A stretch of 33,629 bases of DNA. It comes from Desulfovibrio sp. Its GTDB lineage: Bacteria; Desulfobacterota; Desulfovibrionia; Desulfovibrionales; Desulfovibrionaceae. The notes beneath the pieces are model-generated. The model did not search any database, was not told the DNA's origin, and saw only the letters and a program-made list of their open reading frames with translations. Made by a program: the position numbers and the translations under genes. Below are positions 1-9,270 of this stretch, piece after piece. Position 1 is the stretch's first letter; each line of letters starts with the position of its first letter. The stretch lies in contig JAISZH010000144.1 in NCBI GenBank assembly GCA_031269345.1, forward strand, positions 1 through 33,629. The letters run 5' to 3'.

Positions 1-79
1 GCGCGTACGAAGCGGTCAGGAAAAGCCCGAGAAGCAGGGCCAGGATCGGAACGGCGCGATTACGCGCGAAAAACGACAT
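1..79 (-). CDS. 5' end of a CDS running off the window; secreted/membrane protein with signal peptide (MSFFARNRAVPILALLLGLFLTASYA...)
   Basis: ATG at 79-77 (minus) preceded by ggagaaaaa SD; positively charged N-terminus followed by hydrophobic stretch. Confidence 0.55.
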   Translation of the reverse strand, partial: MSFFARNRAVPILALLLGLFLTASYA

Positions 80-111
80 TTTTTCTCCTTTTCACCAAAA
101 TTTTCTTTATG

Positions 112-213
112 GTCTGAAGCCTCTCCCTTCAGGGAGATTTCCGCTTAACGCCCGGTTTTGCCGGGCATACCTTCCCGGTAGCCCCTCCCTTCAGGGAGGG
201 AGGCAATCCACCC
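112..213. repeat. String of three hairpins with TTCA/TTTTG loops
   Basis: tctccc-ttca-gggaga; gcccgg-ttttg-ccgggc; ccctccc-ttca-gggaggg. Confidence 0.65.
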
Positions 214-236
214 GGTTCCAATCCGCCTGGACGGAA

Positions 237-1229
237 TCATCCGGCGGGTCTGCCGTCGGACGGGATATCCTGCAGAAAAGCCGCGTACCGCGCCAGATCC
301 ACATTGCCCCCGGAGAGGATGATGCCGACACGTTTGCCGCGCACATCCAGCCTGCCGCTCAGGACCGCCGCAGCGGCAAGGCAGCCGGTGGGTTCCACGA
401 CCAGTTTCATCCTTTCCGCGAAAAAGCGCATGGCCGACGCCAGATCGGCGTCCGATACCGTGAGGATGTCCCGAACGAGGCTTTGGATGACCGGAAAGGT
501 ATACTTCCCCAAATGCTGGGTCTGCGCCCCGTCCGCTATGGTCTGCGGGGTCGCGATATGCACGATCTTCCCGCTTCTCAGGCTCTGCTGCCCGTCATTG
601 CCCGCCTCCGGCTCCACTCCGTAAACCGCGCAGTCCTTGCTCATGGCTTTCGCGGCCACGGCGCAGCCCGAGAGCAGCCCGCCGCCGCCGAGAGGAACGA
701 GCAGAATGTCCAGGTCTCCCGCGTCCTCAAAGAGTTCTCTGGCCGCCGTACCCTGGCCGGCCATCACGTCCGGGTGGTCATAGGGGGGGATGAGCGTCAA
801 TCCTCCCTCATCGGCGATCTTCGCCCCGATCGCGTCCCGGTCTTCAGCATAGCGATCATAAAATACTATCTCCGCTCCGTAGCCTCTGGTCGCGTCCAGT
901 TTAGCGCGCGGCGCGTCCTTCGGCATGACGATCACGGCGCGCATGCTGAATATCTTCGCTGATAAGGCGATGGCCTGGGCGTGGTTGCCGGAGGAATAGG
1001 TGACTACTCCCCTGGCCGCCTGTTCCGGGGTGAACCGGGACAGGGCATTGCAGGCCCCGCGAAACTTGAAGGCCCCCATGCGTTGCAGATTTTCGCATTT
1101 GAAAAATAGAGAAGCCCCGCTTAAGCCGTCCGCGGTGCGCGAGGAAAAAACCGGGGTGCGGCGGGCGCGTGAGCCGATACGGACGTGTGCATCGACAATA
1201 TCTTGAAATGATATGGGAAGTTCGTTCAT
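237..1229 (-). CDS. Threonine/serine dehydratase, PLP-dependent fold type II
   Basis: KFRGA PLP-lysine motif, SSGNHAQAIA, VPLGGGGLLSG glycine loop, typical length 330 aa. Confidence 0.9.
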   Translation of the reverse strand: MNELPISFQDIVDAHVRIGSRARRTPVFSSRTADGLSGASLFFKCENLQRMGAFKFRGACNALSRFTPEQAARGVVTYSSGNHAQAIALSAKIFSMRAVIVMPKDAPRAKLDATRGYGAEIVFYDRYAEDRDAIGAKIADEGGLTLIPPYDHPDVMAGQGTAARELFEDAGDLDILLVPLGGGGLLSGCAVAAKAMSKDCAVYGVEPEAGNDGQQSLRSGKIVHIATPQTIADGAQTQHLGKYTFPVIQSLVRDILTVSDADLASAMRFFAERMKLVVEPTGCLAAAAVLSGRLDVRGKRVGIILSGGNVDLARYAAFLQDIPSDGRPAG

Positions 1230-1381
1230 CTGAGCTTCTTTTACGGTTTGAGACCCCGGCCTTCAGGCCGGATAGCCCGACCCCGCCCTGAAGGGCTGGG
1301 TATCCCGTACGGGCGGAAACCTGGGCGCGGTTCAAACCCCGCTCAGGCGCAAGACGCATGGCCGAAGGCCCATACTGCCTT
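1225..1381 (-). repeat. Dispersed hairpin repeat family A, copy A1 (minus orientation; ends at the start codon of the dehydratase)
   Basis: Reverse complement ...ccggcctgaaggccggggtctcaaaccgtaaaagaagctcagATGAA is shared with 25960-26120 and 29948-30050. Confidence 0.85.
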
Positions 1382-1513
1382 CTGATCGGCCTCTCCAGCG
1401 CCCGACAATAAGTCAAAGCGGACAGGAAAACAAGAAGCGCGGCAAAAGACCTTCTCTTTTTTGCCTTGACTTGCCGCGCCCTTACAGATAACAGGCTGAA
1501 GAACATTTCATGG

Positions 1514-1612
1514 CGGAGGCGAAGCCGCCGCCCGCAACTTTTTGAAAAACAAGACTTCGCCTGTTTTTCAAAAACTCTGGCGTCCCGCATTCAAACTCGT
1601 TTGAATGCAACA
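1514..1612 (+). repeat. Dispersed hairpin repeat family C, copy C1
   Basis: tttttgaaaaac...gtttttcaaaaa and gcattcaaactcgtttgaatgc hairpins; homologous to 21560-21661. Confidence 0.75.
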
Positions 1613-1639
1613 TGGTATCACGGAGGCTAACCGGCAATC

Positions 1640-2284
1640 ATGCTCCCTGAAACATGGCAAAGTCATCAAGGCGGCGGGCAGGGCATGGCAAAGGCACGGG
1701 CGCGCCTCAGCCGGGAAGAAATAAACGCCCTGCCTCTTTTCCGCTATGAAGGCAAGGTCAGCCTGATACACACGGACCAGGAACTGAACCGGGCTCTGGA
1801 ACGGCTGAATTCCAGCGCGGAGCTGGGTTTCGACACGGAAACTCCTCCCAGCTTCCGCAAGGGACAATCCAACAACCCCAGTCTGATCCAGCTTGCCCTT
1901 GAGGATGAGGTCTTCCTCTTCCACTTCAAATGGCGTCCGCCGGACCCCGAACTCGCCGCCCTGCTGGAAAACCGGGCCGTGGTCAAGGCCGGGGTGGCAG
2001 TGCATGACGATATGCGTTTCCTGCAGTCCGTGTTTCCTTTTTCTCCCGGCGCGGTGGTGGACCTCGGCGACGTGGCGCGGCGCAACAACATCGAAGCCCA
2101 CGGTCTGCGCGGGCTGGCAGCGCTTTTTCTCGGCCTGCGCATCTCCAAGATCGAGCATTGCTCGGACTGGGGCAGACGGGGCCTGTCCATCAAACAAATC
2201 CGCTACGCGGCGACCGACGCCTGGATCAGCCGCGCCCTCTATTGCAAAATGCGCGAAGCCGGCCTTGATTTTTCGTCTGAGTAA
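1640..2284 (+). CDS. 3'-5' exonuclease domain protein (RNase D-like)
   Basis: LGFDTETPPSF DxE motif, NNPSLIQLA, GLRGLAALFLGLRISK, YAATDAW; start may be ATG 1685. Confidence 0.85.
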   Translation: MLPETWQSHQGGGQGMAKARARLSREEINALPLFRYEGKVSLIHTDQELNRALERLNSSAELGFDTETPPSFRKGQSNNPSLIQLALEDEVFLFHFKWRPPDPELAALLENRAVVKAGVAVHDDMRFLQSVFPFSPGAVVDLGDVARRNNIEAHGLRGLAALFLGLRISKIEHCSDWGRRGLSIKQIRYAATDAWISRALYCKMREAGLDFSSE

Positions 2285-2300
2285 ACCGCTTCCGGAATCA

Positions 2301-2444
2301 GCGCATTTCAAATGTGTTTCAAGCCACACCCGGCCCTCTCAGCCTGCGCCCGCTCAGGCGTTTAACAGCGCGGATAAATTGCGCTTACGCCTTCGGGCGT
2401 CCGCTCTCGCGGCCGCCAGAGCAATTCCAAAGTGAACTTGCTCT
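2301..2444 (-). repeat. Dispersed hairpin repeat family B, copy B1, between convergent genes
   Basis: Reverse complement shares gagcaa..cactttg.aattgctc.ggcggccgcgagagcggacgcccgaaggcgtaagcgcaattta..gcgctgtta with 27951-28095. Confidence 0.85.
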
Positions 2445-5400
2445 AAATTCTCCCGGTCGGCGAATACCTTGCCGCATCTTCGGCTATGGAGGCGGCTTTC
2501 AATTCCGAAGCGGCTATTTTGCCGTAAACAGAATCCGGGGACTGCGCGGCTATCTCGCCCAGAATGCTCTTCCAGTTGTCCGCATCTCCCTGGTTCTTGT
2601 AGATGCGCGCCATGCGGTAGCGCACGCCCAGGCGCTCGGGGTCGTTTTCCGGCAGGGCCTCCAGATACTGTCTCGCGAAATCCAGGGCATCCTTCAGGCG
2701 GCCGGCGCTTTCCGTGACGTCCAGCAGGGACGCGAGCTGGGTGCGTACTTTGGCGAGATCCGCCGGGTTCGCGGAGCGCTCCGCCAGGGAACGCAGGCCG
2801 CTTAAGGCTTCAAGCCCCAGATGGTAGGCCCTCTCAAGCTGTTTCTGCCGTTCCGCGCCCATTGCCAGGAAAAACGCCGCATAGGCCCGCTGCGGAGGAG
2901 AAAGCAGCCCGGAATCGTACAGGGCCTGCCAGATTGGGGCGGCGGTTTCCGGCTCGCCCAGGTTCTCCGCCGCCAGAGCCAGAGCGTAGTCCAACTGTTG
3001 TCTGGCTGCCGGAGACATGTTCCAGGCTTCCACGCGCCTTGCCACTTCCCGTATTGAAGGCCACTGCTCGTATTCAAGATAGATGCCGAGCACCAGACTG
3101 AGCGCCATTTCAGAATACTCGGCAATCCAGTTGCCCAGGAAAAAAGGCTCGAGCATGCGCAGGGACTCGTCCGGCTTGCCCTGCTGCCTGTAGCTCACGG
3201 CAAGGGAAATGCGGCTTTCCGGGGTCATGTCGGCCGGCTCGGCGCGCACGATGGCATAGCGTTCCCAGATCTCCAACATGCGCTGGTAGCGTTCGTCCCG
3301 CACCCCTTCGTCCGCCAGCACGGCAAAGGTCTGGGCGGCCAGCTCCCTGGCTCTGGGCGCCAGTTCGTGGTCCGGGTATTTTTCCATGAACCCGCTCAGA
3401 ACGTCCAGCGCGGCGGTATAATCCTTGTTCCAGAGATGCCAGAGAGCGAGCTTGATCTCGGACAGGGGCGCAAGGTAACTTTGCGGATGCTTTTCGATAA
3501 TGTTCCGGTAAACTTCAACCGGACCGAGTTTGAAAGGCCCGTCGAATACGGAAAACATCCCGGCAATGGTGGGAGTGTCATTTATCCCCTCTTCCGCCAT
3601 GCGCATCATGGCCACCAGCCCGCCATCCTTGTCCGGGAAACGCGTGGCGCTTTCCAGATAGGCGGCGCGGGCCGACTTTTTCTCGCGCATCTGGGAATAA
3701 ATGTCGCCGATGCGGGTCATGACTATGTCCGCCTCTTCCCCGAGAGGCTGAAGATTTATATACAGCCAGTAATGCTTGAGCGCCTCATCCCGCTTGCCCA
3801 TGCGAAAGGCCATATCTCCGAGCATGTTCAGAAAAGGCGGGTACTCGATATAGAAACGCCCCCAGCGGCGCTGGATGTAATCCACCACGTTATAGGCCTG
3901 ATCGTAATAGCCCATGCGGTAGAAGGAGCGCGCGAGTCCCAGAGCGGATTCCCGCGTGTAGCGGCTGTTCGGATAGGTTTCGATCAAGTGCTGGAACTGG
4001 TCCGCCGCCTTCTGCAGCTCTCCCCTGCCGTAGAAAAAATCGCCCTGATAATAATAACTGAGCGCCACATTGTCCCCGTCCGGGAAGCGGCTGCGCAGCA
4101 GCCGGAAATTGGCCTCCGCCTCCGGAAAGTTGTTCAGGCGCAGATTCATGTAGCCCAGGCGCAGCAATTCCGCGGAATTGCGCCTCGATCCCGGGTTATA
4201 GCTCAGGGCTTTCTGCGCCGCGTCGGCTATTTCCGTAAAATGTCCGGGGATATCATCCTTGTACATGGCAAAAAGGGACTCCGAACGGACGTGCAGCAAA
4301 TCCTCGTGCTGATCCGGGGTAAGATCCGCTTTTTCCAGCAGCAGATCCGCAAGTTCCAGAGACTGTGCGAACTCCTCGGCCTTCATGTGCTCAAGGATTT
4401 TCGGGTGCAGATCGGCGTAGGTCGGCGGCGGGGTCACGGGATTGCCCTGCTCGTCCGTATACACTATGACTGTGGCGTTGGCCTGGGGCTGGGCCTGGGG
4501 CTGGGCCTGTGGCTGGGCCTGGGGCTGGGGCTGTGGCTGGGGCTGGACCTGGGACTGGGGCTGTGGCTGGACCTGGGGCTGGACCTGGGGCTGTGCCTGT
4601 GGCTGAGGCTGTGGCTGTGGCTGGGCCTGTGGCTGATCCTGTGCCTGGGTCGGAGGCTGGGGTTGGGGCTGGGCCTGTGGCTGGGGTTGAGGCTGACGCG
4701 CTTGACCCGTTTCCCCGGCCTGGGGCTGAGCTTTTTCAAACCCGCCCGCGGGCTTCCTTGCGGTTTGCTCCTGCCCGGACGGTGCGGACGCGCCTCCGCC
4801 GGAAGGAACGGCGCGCGCTTCGGGGGTTGCGCTGGGGATCCCCGGGGCGCGCGGGCGGGCGGGCGCCGGGGCCGTTTCGGCCGGAAAAAGAATATTTTCC
4901 AGACCTCCCGTGTTGACGCTGCCCCGGTAGGCATTGTTCCCGGCAGGCGCTCCGACCCCGGCCGGGATGGACGCGGGGGAAAGACTCCGGGCCTCTTGCG
5001 TATGTTCCGCCGCGCCCTGACCTGTGGACTGCCGCCCGGCAGTATCATGCGCGGCCCTGTCCCCGGCCGGGGGATCTCCCTGTCCGGCCGGCGGTGTAAA
5101 AGCGGGCGTCTGTTGCGCGGCGGCGGCCTGGACCGGAGGCGCGGCGGCCTGACCGGGCGTAGCGGCCTGGACCGGAGGCGCAGTGGCCTGGACCGGAGGC
5201 GCGGCGGACTGACCGGGCGCGACGGAGGTTTGCCGTGTAAAAGCGTCCTCAGACGGGGGGGCGGCTTGACCGGACGGCGAAGAGGAAGAGACAAAAGACC
5301 GGGCCGCAGGCACGGATGCCGCGGAACCGCCAACGAAAGCGCCCCGCGCGCCTTGCCCGGGCGCTACGGAAAATTCTTCCGGCCTGCCCGGAGCTTCCTC

Positions 5401-6459
5401 CGTCTGCGCGAGCCCCGGCGGCGAAGGCGGTGAGGGCAGGGCCATAGCGCTGAAAGCCGGCAGGGAAGGTTCCGGCAGGTCCGCCCTGCGCCGTCCGTCT
5501 GTAGAGCCGGCTCCGTAAGAGGAGGGTTGCCCGGAGGCGCCGCTGTTCCCGGTAGATGGGCCGCCGGTCCGGGAGGCGGCGCCCTGGGACGCGATGGTGG
5601 CGGTAGGCGCGACCCGCGCGGGCGGGGCCTCGCCCATGCGTGTGGCTTGCAGGGCGTGTTGAGGTGTGCCGGGCAGGGCCACCACCACCGGGCCGCCTTC
5701 CTGTCCCGCCGGAACCGGAGCAACGGCGGCAGGGGAGGCGATCCCTTCAGGAGAAACGCGGGGCGGTCGCGCGCCGGCGGAAGGATCGGCCGTCGGCCGT
5801 TCCTCCGGGACTGCGGGAGAATTCACCGAAGCCCCGGGCTGGGCCGGATTTTCCGCGCGTTCCCGCGTCGCTTGCTCCGGGTTCGCGGGGGCGGAATCGG
5901 GCCGGGAGGCGAGAAAACGGGACTGCGCGGTCTCACCGCGCGGATCCGCCAGCAGAGCCTCGTTCACCGCATCCGGCGCCTGTTCGGGGCGGACGTTCCT
6001 GTCCGGGGCAAGCTCCGTGGCCGGCGCCCTGTCACTGGGTTTCCAGCGCGCCCCCAGCGGGTTGTGGAAAAAATCCACGATTATTTCCTGCTTGCTCTGG
6101 CCGGCCACCATAAACCCGAATTCCGGGGTCTGGGTCACCAGCACCAGAGCCCGTCCCATGGGCTGCGTATTTTTGAAGATGGCGGCTCCCTGGGGCGTTT
6201 CATTGATCAGAAGACCCGAAGGCATGTGAGTAAAAGGAACGACCACCCCGTCCGGGGCGATGCGGCCTATCCTGGCGGCCATGCCCTCGGAGGGGTCAAG
6301 GCGGATGGTCACGCGTTCCCGGTCAGGCAGGGCGCGCCATTCAAGAGTGCCCGCGCCGGCCCCGGCCGCGCAGAGCGCAAGACAGAAACCGGCTACCCCC
6401 GCCCCGATTCTGCCCGGCAAATTCGCGCGTTTCCCCATCAGACTCACCCCGGCATACAT
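2443..6459 (-). CDS. Large TPR protein with N-terminal signal/AMIN-like region, Pro/Ala/Gln-rich linker and C-terminal TPR array
   Basis: 1338 aa single ORF; repeats such as ALSYYYQGDFFYGRGELQKAADQFQHLIETYPNSRYTRESALGLARSFY; likely start at Met8 (6438). Confidence 0.8.
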   Translation of the reverse strand: MYAGVSLMGKRANLPGRIGAGVAGFCLALCAAGAGAGTLEWRALPDRERVTIRLDPSEGMAARIGRIAPDGVVVPFTHMPSGLLINETPQGAAIFKNTQPMGRALVLVTQTPEFGFMVAGQSKQEIIVDFFHNPLGARWKPSDRAPATELAPDRNVRPEQAPDAVNEALLADPRGETAQSRFLASRPDSAPANPEQATRERAENPAQPGASVNSPAVPEERPTADPSAGARPPRVSPEGIASPAAVAPVPAGQEGGPVVVALPGTPQHALQATRMGEAPPARVAPTATIASQGAASRTGGPSTGNSGASGQPSSYGAGSTDGRRRADLPEPSLPAFSAMALPSPPSPPGLAQTEEAPGRPEEFSVAPGQGARGAFVGGSAASVPAARSFVSSSSPSGQAAPPSEDAFTRQTSVAPGQSAAPPVQATAPPVQAATPGQAAAPPVQAAAAQQTPAFTPPAGQGDPPAGDRAAHDTAGRQSTGQGAAEHTQEARSLSPASIPAGVGAPAGNNAYRGSVNTGGLENILFPAETAPAPARPRAPGIPSATPEARAVPSGGGASAPSGQEQTARKPAGGFEKAQPQAGETGQARQPQPQPQAQPQPQPPTQAQDQPQAQPQPQPQPQAQPQVQPQVQPQPQSQVQPQPQPQPQAQPQAQPQAQPQANATVIVYTDEQGNPVTPPPTYADLHPKILEHMKAEEFAQSLELADLLLEKADLTPDQHEDLLHVRSESLFAMYKDDIPGHFTEIADAAQKALSYNPGSRRNSAELLRLGYMNLRLNNFPEAEANFRLLRSRFPDGDNVALSYYYQGDFFYGRGELQKAADQFQHLIETYPNSRYTRESALGLARSFYRMGYYDQAYNVVDYIQRRWGRFYIEYPPFLNMLGDMAFRMGKRDEALKHYWLYINLQPLGEEADIVMTRIGDIYSQMREKKSARAAYLESATRFPDKDGGLVAMMRMAEEGINDTPTIAGMFSVFDGPFKLGPVEVYRNIIEKHPQSYLAPLSEIKLALWHLWNKDYTAALDVLSGFMEKYPDHELAPRARELAAQTFAVLADEGVRDERYQRMLEIWERYAIVRAEPADMTPESRISLAVSYRQQGKPDESLRMLEPFFLGNWIAEYSEMALSLVLGIYLEYEQWPSIREVARRVEAWNMSPAARQQLDYALALAAENLGEPETAAPIWQALYDSGLLSPPQRAYAAFFLAMGAERQKQLERAYHLGLEALSGLRSLAERSANPADLAKVRTQLASLLDVTESAGRLKDALDFARQYLEALPENDPERLGVRYRMARIYKNQGDADNWKSILGEIAAQSPDSVYGKIAASELKAASIAEDAARYSPTGRI
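4478..4694 (-). repeat. Low-complexity PQ/AQ coding repeat inside the TPR gene
   Basis: Encodes QPQPQPQAQPQPQPPTQAQDQPQ...; + strand shows (tggggctgggcctg)n. Confidence 0.9.
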
Positions 6460-6465
6460 CTCCGA

Positions 6466-7530
6466 CTATTCCATATTGCGCTTCTTCAGTTTTTCGATCA
6501 GGGTCGTTCGCTTGATTCCCAGTATCTCCGCCGCCTGGTTCTTCACTCCTTCGGCCAGACTCAAAGCTTCAATCAGCAGTTTTTCCTCTGCCGTGTCGAA
6601 AAATTCCTTCAGTCCGAGGTTCATCTCGCGCAAATCGGCCACTGTCGGCCAGGTAAACCCCGCACGCGGCGCGGCGCCGACCCTCGGACGCGGCGGCGGC
6701 AGTTCCGCCACCTCTCCCACCTGGCTCAGTATCTTGCGCGGCAAATCCTCCGGCCGCACGGTATCGCCCTCGCAGAGAATGGACAGGCGTTCCGCCAAAT
6801 TTTCCAGTTCACGCACGTTCCCCGGCCAGGGGTAGGCCTCGAAGATGCGCTGCACGTCCGGGCAAAGGCTCAGCACGAGGCGTTTTTTCTGGGTGCAGAA
6901 GCGCTTCAGGAAAAATTCCGTAAGCAGAAGCACGTCCTCGCCCCGGTCGCGCAGGGCGGGCAGATGCAAGGGGATGACGTTCAGGCGGTAATAGAGGTCT
7001 TCGCGAAAACGCCCCGCCGCCACCTCTTCCTCCAGATCCCGGTTGGTGGCCGCAATTACGCGCACGTCCACCTTTTTCGCCCCTTGTCCGCCAACGCGCT
7101 CTATCTCCCGTTCCTGGAGCACGCGCAGGATCTTTACCTGCAAAAGCAGGTCCATCTCCCCTATTTCATCCAGGAAAACGGTGCCGCCTTCGGCCAGTTC
7201 GAATCGCCCCGGCCGGGTGCGGATGGCGTGGGTAAAAGCCCCTTTTTCGTGCCCGAAGAGTTCGGATTCCAGCAGTTCTTTGGGAATGGCCCCGCAGTTG
7301 ATGGGCACGAAAGGTTTGTCACCGCGCAGACTCATGCTGTGCAGCGCTCGCACGAGCAGTTCCTTGCCGGTTCCGGATTCCCCTGTAACCAATACCGTGG
7401 AATCCGTAGGCGCGACCTTGGCCAGAGTGCGAAAAAGCTCCGCGAGAGACGTACTCTGCCCTATTATGCCACTGTGCGCGAAACCCATGCCGTCCTCCTC
7501 CGCGCGGAGTCGGCGCGCCGCCCATCTCAA
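6466..7530 (-). CDS. Sigma-54-dependent enhancer-binding protein (AAA+ with C-terminal Fis-type HTH), no receiver domain
   Basis: GESGTGKE Walker A, FLDEIGEM Walker [26 protein letters not shown]-terminal [20 protein letters not shown]; start possibly Met15 (7488). Confidence 0.93.
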   Translation of the reverse strand: MRWAARRLRAEEDGMGFAHSGIIGQSTSLAELFRTLAKVAPTDSTVLVTGESGTGKELLVRALHSMSLRGDKPFVPINCGAIPKELLESELFGHEKGAFTHAIRTRPGRFELAEGGTVFLDEIGEMDLLLQVKILRVLQEREIERVGGQGAKKVDVRVIAATNRDLEEEVAAGRFREDLYYRLNVIPLHLPALRDRGEDVLLLTEFFLKRFCTQKKRLVLSLCPDVQRIFEAYPWPGNVRELENLAERLSILCEGDTVRPEDLPRKILSQVGEVAELPPPRPRVGAAPRAGFTWPTVADLREMNLGLKEFFDTAEEKLLIEALSLAEGVKNQAAEILGIKRTTLIEKLKKRNME

Positions 7531-7580
7531 ACCGGGTGGAACCCGCCCGATCCGCTTCGCGGAACGCTGGATCTGTTACT

Positions 7581-7594
7581 GTCAATTAACTGAC
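7581..7594. promoter_or_regulatory. Near-perfect 14-bp dyad GTCAATTAACTGAC upstream of the enhancer-binding protein gene
   Basis: Arms GTCA.TTAA.TGAC, 51 nt upstream of the annotated start. Confidence 0.35.
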
Positions 7595-7719
7595 GAAATG
7601 TCAAGGGTAAATCGGGAAATTTTGCTTCCCACGCCGTTTAGTAGTTTTGCGACGCAGAGAGGTACTCCCCAAAATTCGGACAGGGGTGTAAGCTACACGT
7701 CAACGAAAGGAGAGACCCC

Positions 7720-8003
7720 TGTCCAAGCGAAAAAACCATGCTCCGGGGTTCAAGGCCAAGGTAGCCTTGGCGGCACTTTCCGGTGAAAAGACCATTGCCG
7801 CATTGAGTTCCGAGTACCATGTTCACCAAACGCAAATCCACCGCTGGATTAAACAACTCAAGGACTCGGCAGCGGGGATTTTCGCCGGGGAAATCAAGAC
7901 AGAAGAGGCCACACGAGCAAAGGAGCTTACCACCCTGCACGCCAAGATCGGTCAGCTCACCGTGGAGCGCGATTTTTTAGCCGAAGCCTGGGGGAAGCGA
8001 TGA
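7720..8003 (+). CDS. IS3-family transposase OrfA (HTH), initiating at a non-ATG codon
   Basis: SKRKNHAPGFKAKVALAALSGEKTIAALSSEYHVHQTQIHRWIKQL...; canonical start position is CTG here. Confidence 0.75.
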
Positions 8004-8515
8004 GCTTGTCCCGCAGGCAAAGCATGGTCCGCCCGGAGCATGCGCGGCTCAGTGTCGTGCGCCAATGTGCGTTGCTCAATATTTCCCGCTCGGGCCTGTA
8101 CTATGAGCCAAAGGGGGCGTCGGAGTTCAATCTGGTTTTGATGCAGAAAATTGACCGAGCTTTCACCGACTGGCCTTTCTTTTGGTGTGCGGCAGAGGAA
8201 AAGCCATTTGACTCTGCTCGGTTATGGAGTCGGAAAAAAGCGCATCCGGCGTCTTATGCGCCTGATGGGACTTGAGGCGATCTACCAGAAACCACGCACC
8301 AGCAGTATCCACCCGGAACACAATCGGTATCCATATCTGTTATCGAACGCCTCAGGCGCTCGTTGAAATACGAATGCGTATACTTGCATGCGTTTGAGAC
8401 CGACTCTGACGCCCGTGCGAGTATCGGCAAATGGATCGACTTTTATAACCGCTTTCGGCCCCACAGCAGTGTGGGCGGTATAACCCCGGACTGTGCTATG
8501 AACAGAACATTATAA
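8000..8515 (+). pseudogene. IS3-family transposase OrfB, frameshifted and internally deleted
   Basis: SLSRRQSMV...SRSGLYYEPKG then frameshift to LLGYGVGKKRIRRLMRLMGLEAIYQKPRTS..YPYLL then jump to VIERLRRSLKYECVYLHAF...FYNRFRPHSSVGG; DDE core missing. Confidence 0.85.
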
Positions 8516-8631
8516 AGGCAGCCTGATAAGGGAAAACGCAAGCTAAGAAACCACTACTACCTGTCCGAACGATGGGGACCACCTCTCTCCGCCGCCTCCG
8601 ACACCGACGACTTTCAATACCGCTTGAGACG

Positions 8632-9261
8632 TCACTTCTTTCGCCTTGCGGTTTTGAGCTTTTTCACAAAGGCGTCAAATTCCTTGTGCGTTTTGAAAAT
8701 GTCGTCCAACGCCGCGTCTAGGGGCGCCAGAGATACATCAAAAACCGGATATTCTTCCGCCAGTTTTTCGGCGTCAAAAGAAAAGGGTCGATAAATACTA
8801 CCGTCCTTGGTACAGAGAAATTTCGCCTCGTGAAGAGCCGGGGTGGATTTGTAAAACTCACGCAAACGCTGTCCGAGGTCTTTAAGGGCAAGGTCGACAG
8901 AAAACTCTAAACACAGGGCCATGCCGTTGTATCCTGCGGCAAAGGCCAGCCAGGAATGCTCCTCATCGTCTGGGCAGGCATCTTCTGTGCAGCCCAGTTG
9001 AAAATAGACCAAATATACATCATTATCTTCAGGCCATTCGTCCAAGGCGAAAGAAGTGTCGTCGTCGTCTTTCTTGTCTCCCACCATCAATTTTTTATAG
9101 TAGCCTTTCCATTTGCCTTTTTGCGCTTCCACGCGTTCCTTGATGCGGGTGTTGATGGTGGCAAAAAGCTGCCTTTCAATTTTATCGCGAACAGAGGGCG
9201 CTGTTTCCAAAATTTCCACATTCCGGATAATCAGTTGGCAGAGTTCATCGGGGTAGTTCAT
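8632..9261 (-). CDS. Hypothetical protein, partner of the downstream-numbered PD-(D/E)XK gene
   Basis: Intact 209-aa ORF 9 bp from 9271; EHSWLAFAAGYNGMALCLEFSVDL is weakly DUF2971-like. Confidence 0.65.
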   Translation of the reverse strand: MNYPDELCQLIIRNVEILETAPSVRDKIERQLFATINTRIKERVEAQKGKWKGYYKKLMVGDKKDDDDTSFALDEWPEDNDVYLVYFQLGCTEDACPDDEEHSWLAFAAGYNGMALCLEFSVDLALKDLGQRLREFYKSTPALHEAKFLCTKDGSIYRPFSFDAEKLAEEYPVFDVSLAPLDAALDDIFKTHKEFDAFVKKLKTARRKK

Positions 9262-9270
9262 GGCAATACC

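Larger units (their letters stand above)
7657..8587 (+). mobile_element. Degenerate IS3-family element with recognisable terminal inverted repeats
   Basis: Left end agaggtactccccaaaattcggacaggggt; right end reverse complement agaggtggtccccatcgttcggacaggtagt; orfA/orfB remnants between. Confidence 0.85.

Noticed and set aside
901-1590. 229-aa minus ORF spanning repeats A1 and C1
   Set aside because: Composed of translated repeat sequence overlapping the dehydratase gene in another frame.
4478-4694. Regularly repeated sequence as possible CRISPR
   Set aside because: Continuous in-frame low-complexity coding repeat with no unique spacers.
3367-5433. 688-aa + strand ORF with GLGLGLWLGLG repeats
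   Set aside because: Antisense shadow of the PQ-rich TPR gene in GC-rich DNA; no recognisable domain.
5527-7593. 688-aa + strand ORF antisense to the TPR and sigma-54 genes
   Set aside because: Codon-bias shadow ORF opposite two well-supported genes.
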